Source: Corallium rubrum
Lineage: Eukaryota; Cnidaria; Anthozoa; Scleralcyonacea; Coralliidae
Direction of reading: 5' to 3'
Length of the DNA: 64,000 nucleotides
NCBI GenBank assembly: GCA_964035015.1
Contig: OZ035998.1
Span: forward strand, 14,032,958 to 14,096,957
Part shown: in pieces, positions 1 through 12,102 of the stretch
How positions within the stretch are numbered: the stretch's first letter is position 1
How the letters are laid out: every line of letters starts with the position of its first letter
Notes under the pieces: model-generated
The model's input: the letters and a program-made list of their open reading frames with translations, nothing else
Database searches by the model: none
What the model was told of the DNA's origin: nothing
Program-made: the position numbers and the translations under genes

Positions 1-1460
1 ATGCCACTAATAACTGGCTTGTGAATATTGATGAAGGCTTAATAAATGGGGTTTTGTTTCTTGATCTCAAGAAGGCTTTTGACACGGTTGATCATCAAAT
101 TCTCATCAGTAAACTCAGTTTATATGGTATAACTGAAATACCATTGAAATGGTTTAAATCATACCTTAACTGCCGTAAACAGTCTTGCAAAGTTAATAAT
201 GTAATTTCCTCTAACAAAGAAATTAAGTGTGGTGTACCTCAAGGATCAAACCTAGGCCCACTCTTATTTTTATTATACATCAATGATCTTCCAAACTGTT
301 TAGAATATTCAAAGCCTTCGATGTTTGCAGATGATACAAATGTCACGGCTACAGGAAATTGCCCAGACCAAATTCAAATGAAATTAAACTCTGATTTAAC
401 AAAAATTCACACTTGGCTAGTAGCGAATAAGTTGACATTAAATGTTTCTAAGACAGAATACATGATAATTGGGTCTCGTAATCAAATAACAAAATTTACA
501 GAAGACCCAAATATTACTATTGATGGTAAATCAATTAAAAGAGTAAAAACTGCTAAGAGTCTAGGTGTGATAATAGATGAGAAACTAAACTGGGAAAAAC
601 ATATTGACAGCATTAGCAAGAAAGTATCAAAAAGCATTGGAGCCATAAAACTTATTAAACCATATATTCCTAAAGAAAATTTGATTGATACCTACAATGC
701 TCTAGTTAAACCTTACTTTGATTACTGCTCTTTGGTCTGGGGTAATTGCAATGTGTCGCTACAATTAAAATTACAGAAATTACAAAATCGAGCAGCCAGA
801 GTAATAAGTGGAGATAATTATGAAATTCGTTCAACAGATATTTTAAAAAAATTGAATTGGTATCCACTAAATTATTACCGACTTGAGCAGTTGCTGGTGT
901 TAATGCACAAAATACTCAACAATGATGCGCCTAAAGCTATTATGGAGCTGTATCAAATTTCAGAAAACCAGGTTTACAATCTTCGAAGCAACAATAATAT
1001 GCTAATGTTGTCAAAACCCAGGTCAAATGCAATGAAACGCAGCTTTAGTTATGAAGCTGCCAAGATCTGGAATACTCTGCCATTACATCTTAAGAACACT
1101 TCCCTTACTATAACTAAGTTTAAAACTAAACTCAGGGAGGTTTTTAAGGATGAAAACTGTACTATTTTAAATAACTTGAAGTACTAGCAATGATTTTTCC
1201 CTTCCATTTTAATAATTTTAATAATTTTTAATAATTTTAACAATGTTAGAATGTAAATAGTGTTTTAGTTAGATAGTTTTAGTCGTAATTAAGCAAACTG
1301 TTTTTAAGTCTTTTAATAGTTAGTTCTACACGGCCCTATGAAAATCAACATTTTATAGTTTCTTTTTACTCTTGGATTTTATTGTATTTGTAACTCACTT
1401 AAGTTGATAGGCTACCGTGTTTAAATATAGTTCAATAAATAAATAAATAAATAAATAAAT
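1..1460 (+). mobile_element. Non-LTR retrotransposon (LINE), 3' part
   Basis: The 3' end of a LINE enters at the left edge: reverse transcriptase coding to 1187, about 245 bases of AT-rich 3' UTR, then a tandem AAAT tail at about 1433-1460. The 5' part lies outside the window. A short-repeat 3' tail is typical of CR1/L2/Jockey-like LINEs. It lies upstream of the visible exons of gene A, perhaps in one of that gene's introns. Confidence 0.88.
3..1187 (+). CDS. LINE reverse transcriptase, C-terminal 394 codons (5' partial)
   Basis: The frame is open from base 3, so the true start is outside the window. Reverse transcriptase motifs appear in order: FLDLKKAFDTVDH (aspartate of the first catalytic block), GVPQGSNLGPLLFLLYINDLP, then the FADDT catalytic box. 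They are followed by the thumb region (LGVIIDEKLNWEKHI) and the C-terminal domain with LQKLQNRAARVI. The enzyme would copy element RNA into DNA at a nicked target. This stretch has no internal stop or frameshift, so the copy is fairly young or well preserved. The CR1/L2/Jockey-like assignment is from motif style and tail type only. Confidence 0.9.
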   Translation, partial: ATNNWLVNIDEGLINGVLFLDLKKAFDTVDHQILISKLSLYGITEIPLKWFKSYLNCRKQSCKVNNVISSNKEIKCGVPQGSNLGPLLFLLYINDLPNCLEYSKPSMFADDTNVTATGNCPDQIQMKLNSDLTKIHTWLVANKLTLNVSKTEYMIIGSRNQITKFTEDPNITIDGKSIKRVKTAKSLGVIIDEKLNWEKHIDSISKKVSKSIGAIKLIKPYIPKENLIDTYNALVKPYFDYCSLVWGNCNVSLQLKLQKLQNRAARVISGDNYEIRSTDILKKLNWYPLNYYRLEQLLVLMHKILNNDAPKAIMELYQISENQVYNLRSNNNMLMLSKPRSNAMKRSFSYEAAKIWNTLPLHLKNTSLTITKFKTKLREVFKDENCTILNNLKY

Positions 1461-2350
1461 GTTCTTCTTTGTTTTCCTGTCCTGCTTTTGTTTCCCATTG
1501 CATCACTGCTTTTGTTGGTGTACTTGCTTTTGCTCCTGCTATTGTTTCTGCTCGGTCTGCGTTTTTTGCTCGTTATTCTGTTCTCACTCACTTGCTTCTA
1601 CCCCTGTTCCTTGTCGTATTCATGAACCGGCTCTTTTTTTCTGGTTCTAGTTTGGTTCTTAATTAATTCTGTCACTGTTCCTGCTTCTGTTCCTATTCCT
1701 GGTTTTGTCAGTTCCTGCCTCTGCTTATGCCTATTCGTACTTCTGTTTTAGTTCCTGTTCTTGCTCGTGTTTCTACTCTTGCTTCTGCCTCTGTTCCTAT
1801 CCCCCCTTTTTTTGGTGTTCGGTATTAGTTTAGTTGGTTGGTGCTTTTATCATGCTTATTGTTCTTTCTCCTTTTTGCCTATGCTTGCTTTCCTGCTTAT
1901 GCTCTTACTCCTACTCCTGTAAGATCTTGCTTCTGTTCGTGATCCTATTCATGCCCTGTTCCTTTTTCTGGTTCGAGTCTGCTTTTTCCACCTGTTCACG
2001 CTTCTGCTTCTCAGTGCTCTTTAGCCTGCTGCTGGTTCGGTTCATGCTTTGCTTTTCTTTCTGCTACAGCTCCTATTTCTGTTCCTGTTGCTGTTCTTGT
2101 TTGTTTGTTTTTTGCCCCTGCTTCTAGTTCTGTTCCTGCATGCTCGTGCTTTTCCTTCCGTTCTCGCTAGTATTGATGATGTTCATCTTCCTCTTCCTCT
2201 TAATTCCTCAGTTGCCATTTTACTAGTTCTGCTCAAGTTTTTGCTCCTGGTTTGTTCCTGTCCCAGTTGGATTGTTTCTACTCTTTTTTTTTTGCATGGT
2301 CTTGTTGGTCTATGTTCTTGGTCCTGTTGATCTACTCCTGTTACTTTAGT
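1461..2350 (+). repeat. Degenerate pyrimidine-rich, A-poor minisatellite-like tract
   Basis: About 890 bases on the + strand are dominated by T, C and interspersed G, with very little A. Loose repeats of units such as tgcttctgttcctg occur throughout. Open frames here are made of F, C, L and S and are composition artefacts. It starts directly at the LINE tail. I see no gene. Confidence 0.6.
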
Positions 2351-2442
2351 CAAAAAAACCCGTCTGAGCCACATGCGGGACCAGTAGAACCCACAACCTT
2401 CTTATCGCTAGTAAGACGATATTTGTCTAATTTCTATTCACT

Positions 2443-2930
2443 CAGTGGCGTGGCCAGGGTCTTGAGTTTGGGGGGGGGGGGCAAGAACCTCGGTCTCCTA
2501 GGGGGGTCCAGGGTCATGCCCCCCGGAAAATTTTGGATTTCTAGGGTCTCTGAAACACTATTTCCTGCATTTTGAGGCAAGTAGTAAGAGTACTCCAAAA
2601 GCCATAAATTACGTAATTTTTGTTGAAATCAAACCAGAACATAGAATGATACACGTCAGGGTATCTTTAGCTTTATTTATAAACAAGTCGTAAATCTAAA
2701 AACAAGTTGGAGGCATTTTGTATATACTTTAGTATTGTAATTTATAGCATATACATGCCTGCTAAATATATAACACATTACTAGTCTACTCAATTGGCCT
2801 TAAAACAGTGTACCCCCCCCCCCCCCCCCTACAAGTTTCTCAACGGATTTAAACTTCTCACGAGAACGGTCTTGGAGACCATTGGGGGGGGGACGACCGC
2901 CCTCCCTCGCCCCCCTTGGCTACGCCACTG
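2443..2930. mobile_element. hAT-like MITE, 488 bp
   Basis: Terminal inverted repeats CAGTGGCGTGGCCAGG and (reverse-complemented right end) CAGTGGCGTAGCCAAGG bound a non-coding body. It is flanked by imperfect 8-bp duplications, tattcact at left and tattcatt at right. 8-bp duplications with CAG-starting ends are typical of hAT elements. Poly-G and poly-C runs near both ends recur in other members of this group in the window. Confidence 0.7.
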
Positions 2931-3194
2931 TATTCATTGTAATTCTCCCAAAATTAGATTTAGGTTTTGTCAGTTTTTTTACCCTGTATTGGCACCTATA
3001 GAACCTATGGTGATGATGTAAAAAGAGAGATCAACAATGAACAACGTGAAATATTTTCTTTCGCGCTAAAAACGTTTCTTGATTTATTATTACTCGAGTA
3101 GACATTTGAAAACATTTTCGTCATTTAGTAATAGTTGAATTATTAACAAAGAAATATATACACAGTTTCTTGTTCCTTTTTGATATATTAAAAG

Positions 3195-3436
3195 GTTGGT
3201 ACCATCAAAACCAAGGCGGCATGTTTAAGCCGAGTTGTTACACCGACAAGGAAACCGACATCAACACAGACATCAACCACGTCATCGACATCATCTACAA
3301 TACCGACATCAAGATCAACTACATCAATACCAACATCAGCAAACACATCTTCATCGTCACCGACACATAAATTACCAGAAACTAGGAAAAACCATGGTGG
3401 ATTAAGTACCGTTTATATTGTTTTAATCGCAATTGG
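3195..3436 (+). CDS. Gene A penultimate exon (Thr/Ser stalk and first half of TM)
   Basis: The acceptor is ...attaaaag before 3195 and the donor is gtaagt at 3437. The 242 bases read without a stop in frame from the first base, ending in phase 2. They encode TKAACL, then a stalk rich in T, S and P with repeats of PTS and TST, then the start of the membrane helix. The stalk is absent from the matching exon of gene B. Confidence 0.78.
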
Positions 3437-4185
3437 GTAAGTTTACAATAAATTATCGCATTTCATTTTTTGCGTAAGTCATATATAGTTGTCATTTTGT
3501 TTTAGATCGAAAATGTGAGAAGTTAGAGAAATATGAAAATTAGGCTGTAGTGGTTTAAAATTGATAAAAAATAGAGAATGTTACACGGTGACAAGAAGAT
3601 ACGAATGTTACGTTTATAAGTGGGGAAAAAACTCGACTAAGCACAGCAAAGGAATTAGACATGGTATACGAACTTAAACTGCAAGCTAATGCGCGATGTT
3701 TTGTTTATATGGACATGCACAATAATAAACCAGAAAGATGATCTCCATTCTGTGAAACCGTTCTGTGAAAAACTGCAGTGAGTAGAGAATCGATGGTATG
3801 CGCAACTAATCGGTAACATCTATATAGTATGTCAATCATTACGGATAAGACCCTATTTCCCACAAATTCTCTCTTTCTAATGCAACGTTATGTTCATTTT
3901 TCCCTCTGAAAAATACCCGCCCATTTCTTCAAAGTAGCCACTCTCTATAAGTAGCCGTCCGCCTACCAGGCCCGTGAGGAGGTCCTTCAAGTAAGCAGAA
4001 AGTTTCCATAAATATCATGCAGTTTCGTCCTATAATAGAGCAATTTCAACTCTCTCATCATTTGTTGCAGATCATTTGCTGTTCTCTGTGCATGTTGCTT
4101 CGTTGTTTACATACTCATTATGAAGAGGAGAAAGAGAAGTATTCTGGAGTCTGAGCAAGAAGCTCAGCAAGAGTACTACCACTAA
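3195..4185 (+). CDS. Gene A: MRH-type single-pass membrane protein, last two exons
   Basis: This gene-level entry joins exons 3195-3436 and 4071-4185, giving 118 residues and a stop. Earlier exons are upstream of the window or not recognised. Order: end of the lumenal domain (TKAAC, equal to the last conserved Cys of gene B), a roughly 50-residue Ser/Thr/Pro-rich stalk, a transmembrane helix (STVYIVLIAIGSFAVLCACCFVVYILIM in two parts around the splice), then a short basic tail MKRRKRSILE ending EYYH. The transmembrane exon matches gene B closely at DNA level (gtggattaagtaccgtttat). Splice phase 2 is the same as in B. Probably a type I receptor-like protein of the secretory or endolysosomal pathway. 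Its ligand is unknown. Confidence 0.75.
4071..4185 (+). CDS. Gene A terminal exon (second half of TM and cytosolic tail)
   Basis: Acceptor ttgttgcag ends at 4070. The exon completes a Gly codon, then encodes SFAVLCACCFVVYILIM and a basic tail, stopping at TAA 4183-4185. It aligns with gene B exon 6 (SIGFLCICCFVVYGFII, then KRSILE). Gene B splices on to one more exon, whereas gene A stops here. Confidence 0.78.
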
Positions 4186-4375
4186 CTTAAGTGTACATCC
4201 AGGTTAGACAACTGTTTTTATTAACCTTTATTCGCCATTTTGGAAAAACGTGAGACTAACAAGAATAGCTTTTGGGATAGTTACGTGGGCCACACAGTCA
4301 TGTATATAACATAAAACAAATATTCCGAAAAATAACGCCATCCTGAAAACTCGAGATATGAATTAAAATAAGTGA

Positions 4376-4850
4376 AACTACAGCAACTCATGTATGGCAC
4401 GACTGTGGATCCACCCTTACGAGTCAAGTTGAAAAGGTTCAAAATCGCGCTATGAGAATTATTTTAAATCAAGGAAGACGTAAATACACACAGGAAATGA
4501 GAGAAGAAGTTCAACTTTTATCCTGATACAACAGACGACGTTTTTTAAGATTTATAAAAATTTTTAAAATTTTATACAATCTGGAATGTCCAGATCAGAT
4601 TCAGGGTATATTCAAATTTAGAAGTACCTTGGTAGAACTGGAACTTAGGGACAAAACACTTTTAGACCTATACCAATGGTAAGAACTAAAACTGGACAAA
4701 CAATGTTTAGGTATACAGGAGCAAAAGATTGGAACTCAAATTATGTCAGAGAAATCACTTCGATTTATTGTTTTAAACAAACACTTTTTAATTATCTTTC
4801 AGAACTTGACATTAGTAATCATATTTGTAGTATACAGAGTTTTTACCTTT
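4376..4850 (+). pseudogene. Decayed LINE C-terminal fragment
   Basis: Broken frames still read VWHDCGSTLTSQ then VEKVQNRAMRIILNQ, followed by GIQEQKIGTQI-like text. This is the usual VQNRA block of the LINE reverse-transcriptase C-terminus. Several stops and frameshifts make it dead. It ends in AT-rich sequence before the ATT microsatellite, just downstream of gene A. Confidence 0.5.
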
Positions 4851-4983
4851 TTTAATAAATATTGCAATTTATGTTTATTAATAATATATTTATATTTAAA
4901 AATCATATAATTATATAGCTAAATATTGTTCATCCTATTAATACCAGCTACATAGCTGAAAGGATTTAACAATTGAAATCAAG

Positions 4984-5290
<307 letters not shown>

Positions 5291-5338
5291 ATATAATTCC
5301 GCTTGTTTTAACTTAATCTTAAGTTTTCTGGATGGCAT

Positions 5339-5713
5339 CAGTGGCGTAGCCAGGGGGAGAGCTGTGGGAGCCGCGGCTCTCCCCCCCCCCCCCCCCCCCC
5401 CCATATAAAACAACGGACATGTAACTAGAAAACTGATGCAATATGAATTATGTCAGGAAATAAACTGTAAACAGTGTATTCAATCTGCTGAGTGTATGCA
5501 TTTTGAGTATCTATGTGACGTTTGGATGTTTTGAGTATTTTATATGACGTTTTTTAACCTTTAGAGTCCGTAAAATCTTCCTCCAAAAGCCAGGAAATGG
5601 CATTTCAGCGACTGTCGATTTCAAAATTTCCTGGGGGAGCATGCCCCCGGACCCCTCTAAAAATTTATTCTGATTTCGGCTCCCCCCCTTTCAAAATCCT
5701 GGCTACGCCCCTG
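5339..5713. mobile_element. hAT-like MITE, 375 bp, 8-bp TSD
   Basis: Ends are CAGTGGCGTAGCCAGG and (reverse complement of right end) CAGGGGCGTAGCCAGG. It is flanked by perfect 8-bp direct repeats gatggcat (5331-5338 and 5714-5721). The body has no gene and matches the copy at 11749-12102 over most of its length. Confidence 0.85.
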
Positions 5714-5721
5714 GATGGCAT

Positions 5722-6650
5722 TATTTTTCGGAATATGTTTTCTGATTCTATACTTTTTCAAGTTGTCGGCTGGTCTTGGTGTTTGGAAAACAGTCATGCA
5801 GGTTTAACAGATTCTGCCCCTTAGAAATATACCAAAGACCTTTGCAAAACAATGCGTTCTAGTCTTCTACTCATTTCCTAAATGGTACTGGGGGCTTTCT
5901 TTTAACATGATTTGTCAGACAATTGGTTGGTAAATTAATTGTAAATTAATTAAGTTAGTCAGTAATGTGCATAAAGAGGCAATAGAGGTACACCTCCGCT
6001 TCTCCACACACACATTACAGAATGGTCACGTCACACCACGGCGGCGATGGCGTATATTTTTGTGATGTGTATGTGGAAAATAAGTAACATGATATGTTTT
6101 CACCCGAATTGGACTTCTGGTGGATTAACTATTCTGTGAAAAGGCGGCAAGGATTACACAGCTAAATTGTTTACACAAAGTTTATCGATATTGTGTCTAC
6201 TAGCTGCTGGAGGGCAGAATTCATGGTAGTGACTGCTGACCCTATTCTGCCCTGTGTTTTTTAACGTATAAGCTTGGCGGCCGCGCCCACAATCTGATCA
6301 TATACAGTTAGAGTTTACTATATACAATGTGAAAAAAAATCCATATATACTTGGTCACTTTTTTTTATTTATTGATATAGATATAGGGAACCCACAGTCC
6401 AGTTATATAAAAGTCAATTGTTAAAGCCAATGAGAATTTTAAGCAAAGATTTTATTGCATGCTCATAAAAGTTGTTTGACGCAATTGGATAATATTAGCG
6501 TTCCGTTCGTCTTCCTTCTATTAATTAATATTCTCCCAAAATTGAAAGTATTTTGTAACATGTTTTTACCTTATCCGTTTAGTTAAAACTTATCCCATCT
6601 CTTTTTGCTTCACTCCATATACCTTGCATTACACCCCAGCCCGTTACCAA
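5722..6650. other. Intergenic stretch between genes A and B
   Basis: No supported gene. I see AT-rich unique-looking sequence, a single NotI-type GC patch near 6280, and no clear repeat beyond short homopolymers. Confidence 0.5.
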
Positions 6651-6659
6651 TGTGGGAGA

Positions 6660-7419
6660 CTGCCTCCTCCGCAGGCCCTCGTTGCATCATGGACAGGTCA
6701 CACACGCCGAATTAAACTTGGCACGGAATAAATTTGCATAATTAACTACCATTGTGGCTATATCAGAAGATTTTGAAGGACATTGAAGACTTACGACAGA
6801 CGAACCCTAGCTTTAAAATGAAGGAATTGTTGAAAAATACAATTACGGTTGAACTTTGTCAACTTTCAGCCGGAATAATCAACGAAAATGCACTTAGTCT
6901 ATACCTGTTTTTAGTCTTTACTTTTTCGGTTTCTACAACAACTGAAACTTGAATTACGCTATACTATAGCCTACAATTTAACAAAATTAAATCCCATTAA
7001 CTCTTGGTCAGTTGACATTCTAACTCTTCGATAGCTAAATAAACAAAAAAAAACAATAAGAAAAACCTGTACTTTCCTGACCGTCGAATTTGCCGGCAAA
7101 TATTTTTTCCTTCAATTCCTTTTCGTTGCTAAAAATATTATTGGCAGAAGGTCGGTAATTCTAAAACATATTGGTTTCTTCTTGTCATCTGTAAGAAAGT
7201 TTAGACCGATTTCCTGGTGGGTCACAATGTTAAAAGAACTTGGACGTACGTTTGTCGAACAGCGGCCGGAATTTTGCAGGCCCTCTCAAAACTATCGCCT
7301 CTAGGGCCTAGTCTCGCTGTGTATAATGGGATCAGTCACCATTTTGTTTACATGATCTGGCAGGCCCTCTGAAAAGTGTGACCTGTCCATGATGCAATGA
7401 GGGCCTGTGAAGGAGGCAG
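6660..7419. mobile_element. Mutator-like MITE, 760 bp, 9-bp TSD
   Basis: Terminal inverted repeats of about 46 bp start CTGCCTCC and contain aggccct and gttgcatcatggacaggtca. They are flanked by perfect 9-bp direct repeats tgtgggaga (6651-6659 and 7420-7428). 9-bp duplications are usual for Mutator-like elements. No transposase frame is visible, so it is non-autonomous. Confidence 0.75.
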
Positions 7420-7482
7420 TGTGGGAGATTGTCTATTAACCCTTTCATGTGCTTTGTTGTTGTGGAACAACTTTCTCTTTTT

Positions 7483-9289
<1,807 letters not shown>

Positions 9290-9321
9290 GACTGGGGGCT
9301 AATCATTTCGTATTTCATTAA

Positions 9322-9976
9322 GGTGGCTCCATACAGTTTCTCGAAAAATGAAAAATACAAGTTTGAGAGTCCAAAACACGTGCATAAACAATTCGGGAAA
9401 AGAATTAATCTAAATTTTATGAATAGTTAAACATTTTGACAATCAAAAACTGTTACCAAATAAATAGCAACAATTGTTGCTATTGCAACAGTGACGTTTC
9501 AAAATGGCTGCCAATTACCCTTCAAACTAATTTAATTCGATTAAAACTTTTCTTGAAGTACAAGTAATCAATAGGCCGATTTAAAAAAAATTATGTAGAA
9601 GGAATAATTTTTTTTCTCGAAAAAATCATGTTTGTTAATTTTTAAAAAATTTGGATCTACAGCATTTTTGCAAGTCGGCAGGGTTTGCGCCTATTGATTA
9701 CTCATACTTCAAGAAAAGTTTTAATAAAAAGAAAAAGGGGTGTCACCAAAGTTTTTTCCGAATTAAATTAGTTTGAAGGGTAATTGGCAGCCATTTTGAA
9801 ACATCATTGTTGCCATAGCAATAACTGTTGCTATTTATTTGGTAACAGTTTTTGATTGTCAGGATGTTTAACTATGCATAACATTTAGTTTTATTCTTTT
9901 TCCGAGTTGGTTATGCACGTGTTTTGAACTCTCAAACTTGTATTTTCCATTTTTCTAGAAACTGTATGGAGGCACC
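9322..9976. mobile_element. Fold-back MITE with about 220-bp arms and TTAA TSD
   Basis: Left arm 9322 to about 9540 (GGTGGCTCCATACAGTTTCT) is the reverse complement of about 9760-9976 (agaaactgtatggaggcacc), with point and small-indel differences. TTAA flanks both ends (9318-9321, 9977-9980). TTAA targets suggest a piggyBac- or Kolobok-like mobiliser. No gene inside. Confidence 0.75.
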
Positions 9977-10613
9977 TTAAGTTAATCCATTCGATCACAG
10001 TGTCACATGTCAGAAGGAAATAAATCGCAGCAGAACTATATCGTCTGCATGAGTGCATGGGTAAGGCAAGCCTTAAGAACACCCAACCAAACTTACACAC
10101 ATTTTTTTTGTCTTTTAAAGATGAGTGCGTTTTCTTTGGGATAAAAATATAACAATTGTGCCAAGAAGCTTGCACAAGAGATGATCATGCCAACATTAAT
10201 TATATTAAAATATTTTGTTTTATGGGGTAAAAACTTAAAAGCAGAGTACTCCAAACTTTGTAAAAAATAGTATATTGATACTTCGAACCTTCTTACTGTA
10301 ACTTTTCTTTACTTTTCAGTTTAACTTCTCGTTTCGCCATATTATGGGGCATTATTTTACACTTTAGGCTAAGTGACGTTAATACATGAATAGGTTTAGC
10401 ATAGCATAGTAATTTAATGTGAAATAAATGTATTAAAACGGTAAAAACCTGGTTCACACGTGTGAAGCAAGCGCAAACACAACGACGTATATACGCAAGC
10501 ACAGTAAGCACTTCATGGTGAATCGAACTCTTCAGTTTTACTCCCCATGTATAAAGGAACAGCATATCCCCTCATCTAGAATTCATAATTATCGTTAATT
10601 GGCATGGCCATTT
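9977..10613. other. Intergenic, no feature recognised
   Basis: AT-rich sequence without a credible coding signal. Open frames here are short and look random. Confidence 0.4.
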
Positions 10614-10766
10614 CATTTCCCAAAAGAGTTGAAGACTGGTGACGGGTTAGGAACCTAGGGTACTTGGGATGGTTTGGAAGGACTGACATTTCATGCTTTC
10701 CAACCAATTCCAAGAACACCATCGCTCAGTGCTATTTACCAGTCTAGTCAACTCTTTTGGGAAATG
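10614..10766. mobile_element. Small inverted-repeat element, 153 bp
   Basis: Ends catttcccaaaagagttga and (right, reverse-complemented) the same sequence, extending to actggt after a 1-2 base difference. A relative starts at 54000 (catttcttaaaagagttgaa), showing that it is a dispersed family. Confidence 0.65.
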
Positions 10767-10774
10767 GACAATGC

Positions 10775-11279
10775 AAGCCCCCCCCCCCCCCCCCCCAGGT
10801 GGGGTTGCAGAAGGGGCGCCAAAACTAGCAAGGGCGCCAAAACTTAACAAAATAAACCTACTTCTTTGTATAGCTAGGTCTTCAATGGTGGGATATAAAG
10901 ATCTGAAATTTGTAATCTTTTGTGTTTTCTATGAAGTTTTATAATCTTCAGAATTCTGTAAAATCTCACTCCAAAATGCAGGAAATGGCATATCAGAGAC
11001 TCTAGATTTCAAAATTGTCCGGGGGAGAATGCCCGCGGACCCCCCTAGATGTTTAGCGCTACTTCGGCATGCGTTCGCGTTCGCATTGGCGTCGCCTTTG
11101 AGAGAACCGGTTGTTTGTTGTAATATTATATATTGCTACTTGAGTTATTTTAAAACAAAAAATGTGATCATTTATGAAATACAGTAATGTGTTGGGGGTT
11201 TTTTGAGGGGGGGAGGGGGGGGGGGGGGTGCCAAAGCTAATCTGGCCACCCCAGCCTGAAACTTGCCACCACGCCACTG
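10775..11279. mobile_element. Decayed hAT-like MITE of the GTGGCGTAGCC group
   Basis: Poly-C near the left, a body with gcaggaaatggcat and gaatgcccgcggacccccct, a poly-G run near 11205-11228, and a right end ccaccacgccactg. These blocks recur in the MITEs at 2443, 5339, 11749 and 58737. No clear left terminus or TSD. Confidence 0.5.
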
Positions 11280-11283
11280 TCAC

Positions 11284-11625
11284 TTATGGTTCGAACAACT
11301 TGTTCACGGATAAATCAACAGTCATGAACAAGTTGTTCCAACAGCACATTTTTATAGCCAACAACATTGTTCGTACATGATACAACATGTTGTAACAGCA
11401 TGACGAAATAACGATGAACAACAATGTTACAGCAATGGTGAACATGGTTGATATATCAACACATTCTTTGGTTGTTACAACATGCGTGAACAACGGTTGT
11501 TGTTTCATGAACAATGTTGTTCATTTATCAATGTTGTTCACATATGTCAACAAGTTGTTACAGCATTGTTCAGGCAACAATGCTGTAACAACTTGTGAGA
11601 TTTTTACGCGTGTACAACAAGGCCT
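11284..11625. repeat. Repeat rich in self-complementary ACAACATGTTGT-type motifs
   Basis: Many short near-palindromes (acaacatgttgtaacagcat, aacaatgttgttcat, caagttgttacagcattgtt) are packed into about 330 bases and end at tttttacgcgtgtac. I read this as a non-autonomous dispersed element. Frames here are not genes. Confidence 0.55.
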
Positions 11626-11748
11626 GACTACTTTGTTTATCAAAGAGATATCGGATGCTTTTTTGTTTCAAACATACCGCATGTGGGATCGAGAGAGAAT
11701 TACCTACAGTTACCTACTATTGGTAATTGAAGGCCATGGGACTCTCAC

Positions 11749-12102
11749 CAGGGATGTAGCCAGGGGGGGGGGAAGCTGGGGGAGCTGCCCCCCCCTTTGA
11801 TATAAAACGACAGACATGTAACTACAAAACTGATGCAATATCAATTGTGTAAGGAAATAAACTGTAAACAGTGTATTCAATCTACTGAGTGTATGCATTT
11901 TGAGTATCTATGTGACGTTTGCATGTTTTGAGTATTTTATATGACGTTTTTTAACCTTTAGAGTCCGTAAAATCTTCCTCCAAAAGCCAGGAAATGGCAT
12001 TTCAGCGACTCTCGATTTCAAAATTTCCCAGGGGAGCATGCCCCCAGACCCCCCTAAAAATTTATTTTGATTTCGGCTCCCCCCTTTCAAAATCCTGGCT
12101 GG
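11749..12102. mobile_element. hAT-like MITE, second copy of the 5339 family, right end cut
   Basis: Starts CAGGGATGTAGCCAGG and follows the 5339-5713 copy closely (acatgtaactacaaaactga; gggagcatgcccc; ccctttcaaaatcctggct), but lacks the last ~9 bases of the right end. No TSD visible. Confidence 0.8.

Noticed and set aside
1459-2575. Cys- and Leu-rich small proteins resembling secreted or membrane peptides
   Set aside because: Composition artefact of the pyrimidine tract.
3170-3370. 66-residue frame with DI/TDIN repeats
   Set aside because: Out of frame with the gene A exon, which is supported by the matching splice sites and the conserved membrane segment.
11414-11800. 128-residue frame
   Set aside because: Covers a palindromic dispersed repeat and the start of a MITE. 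No coding signal.
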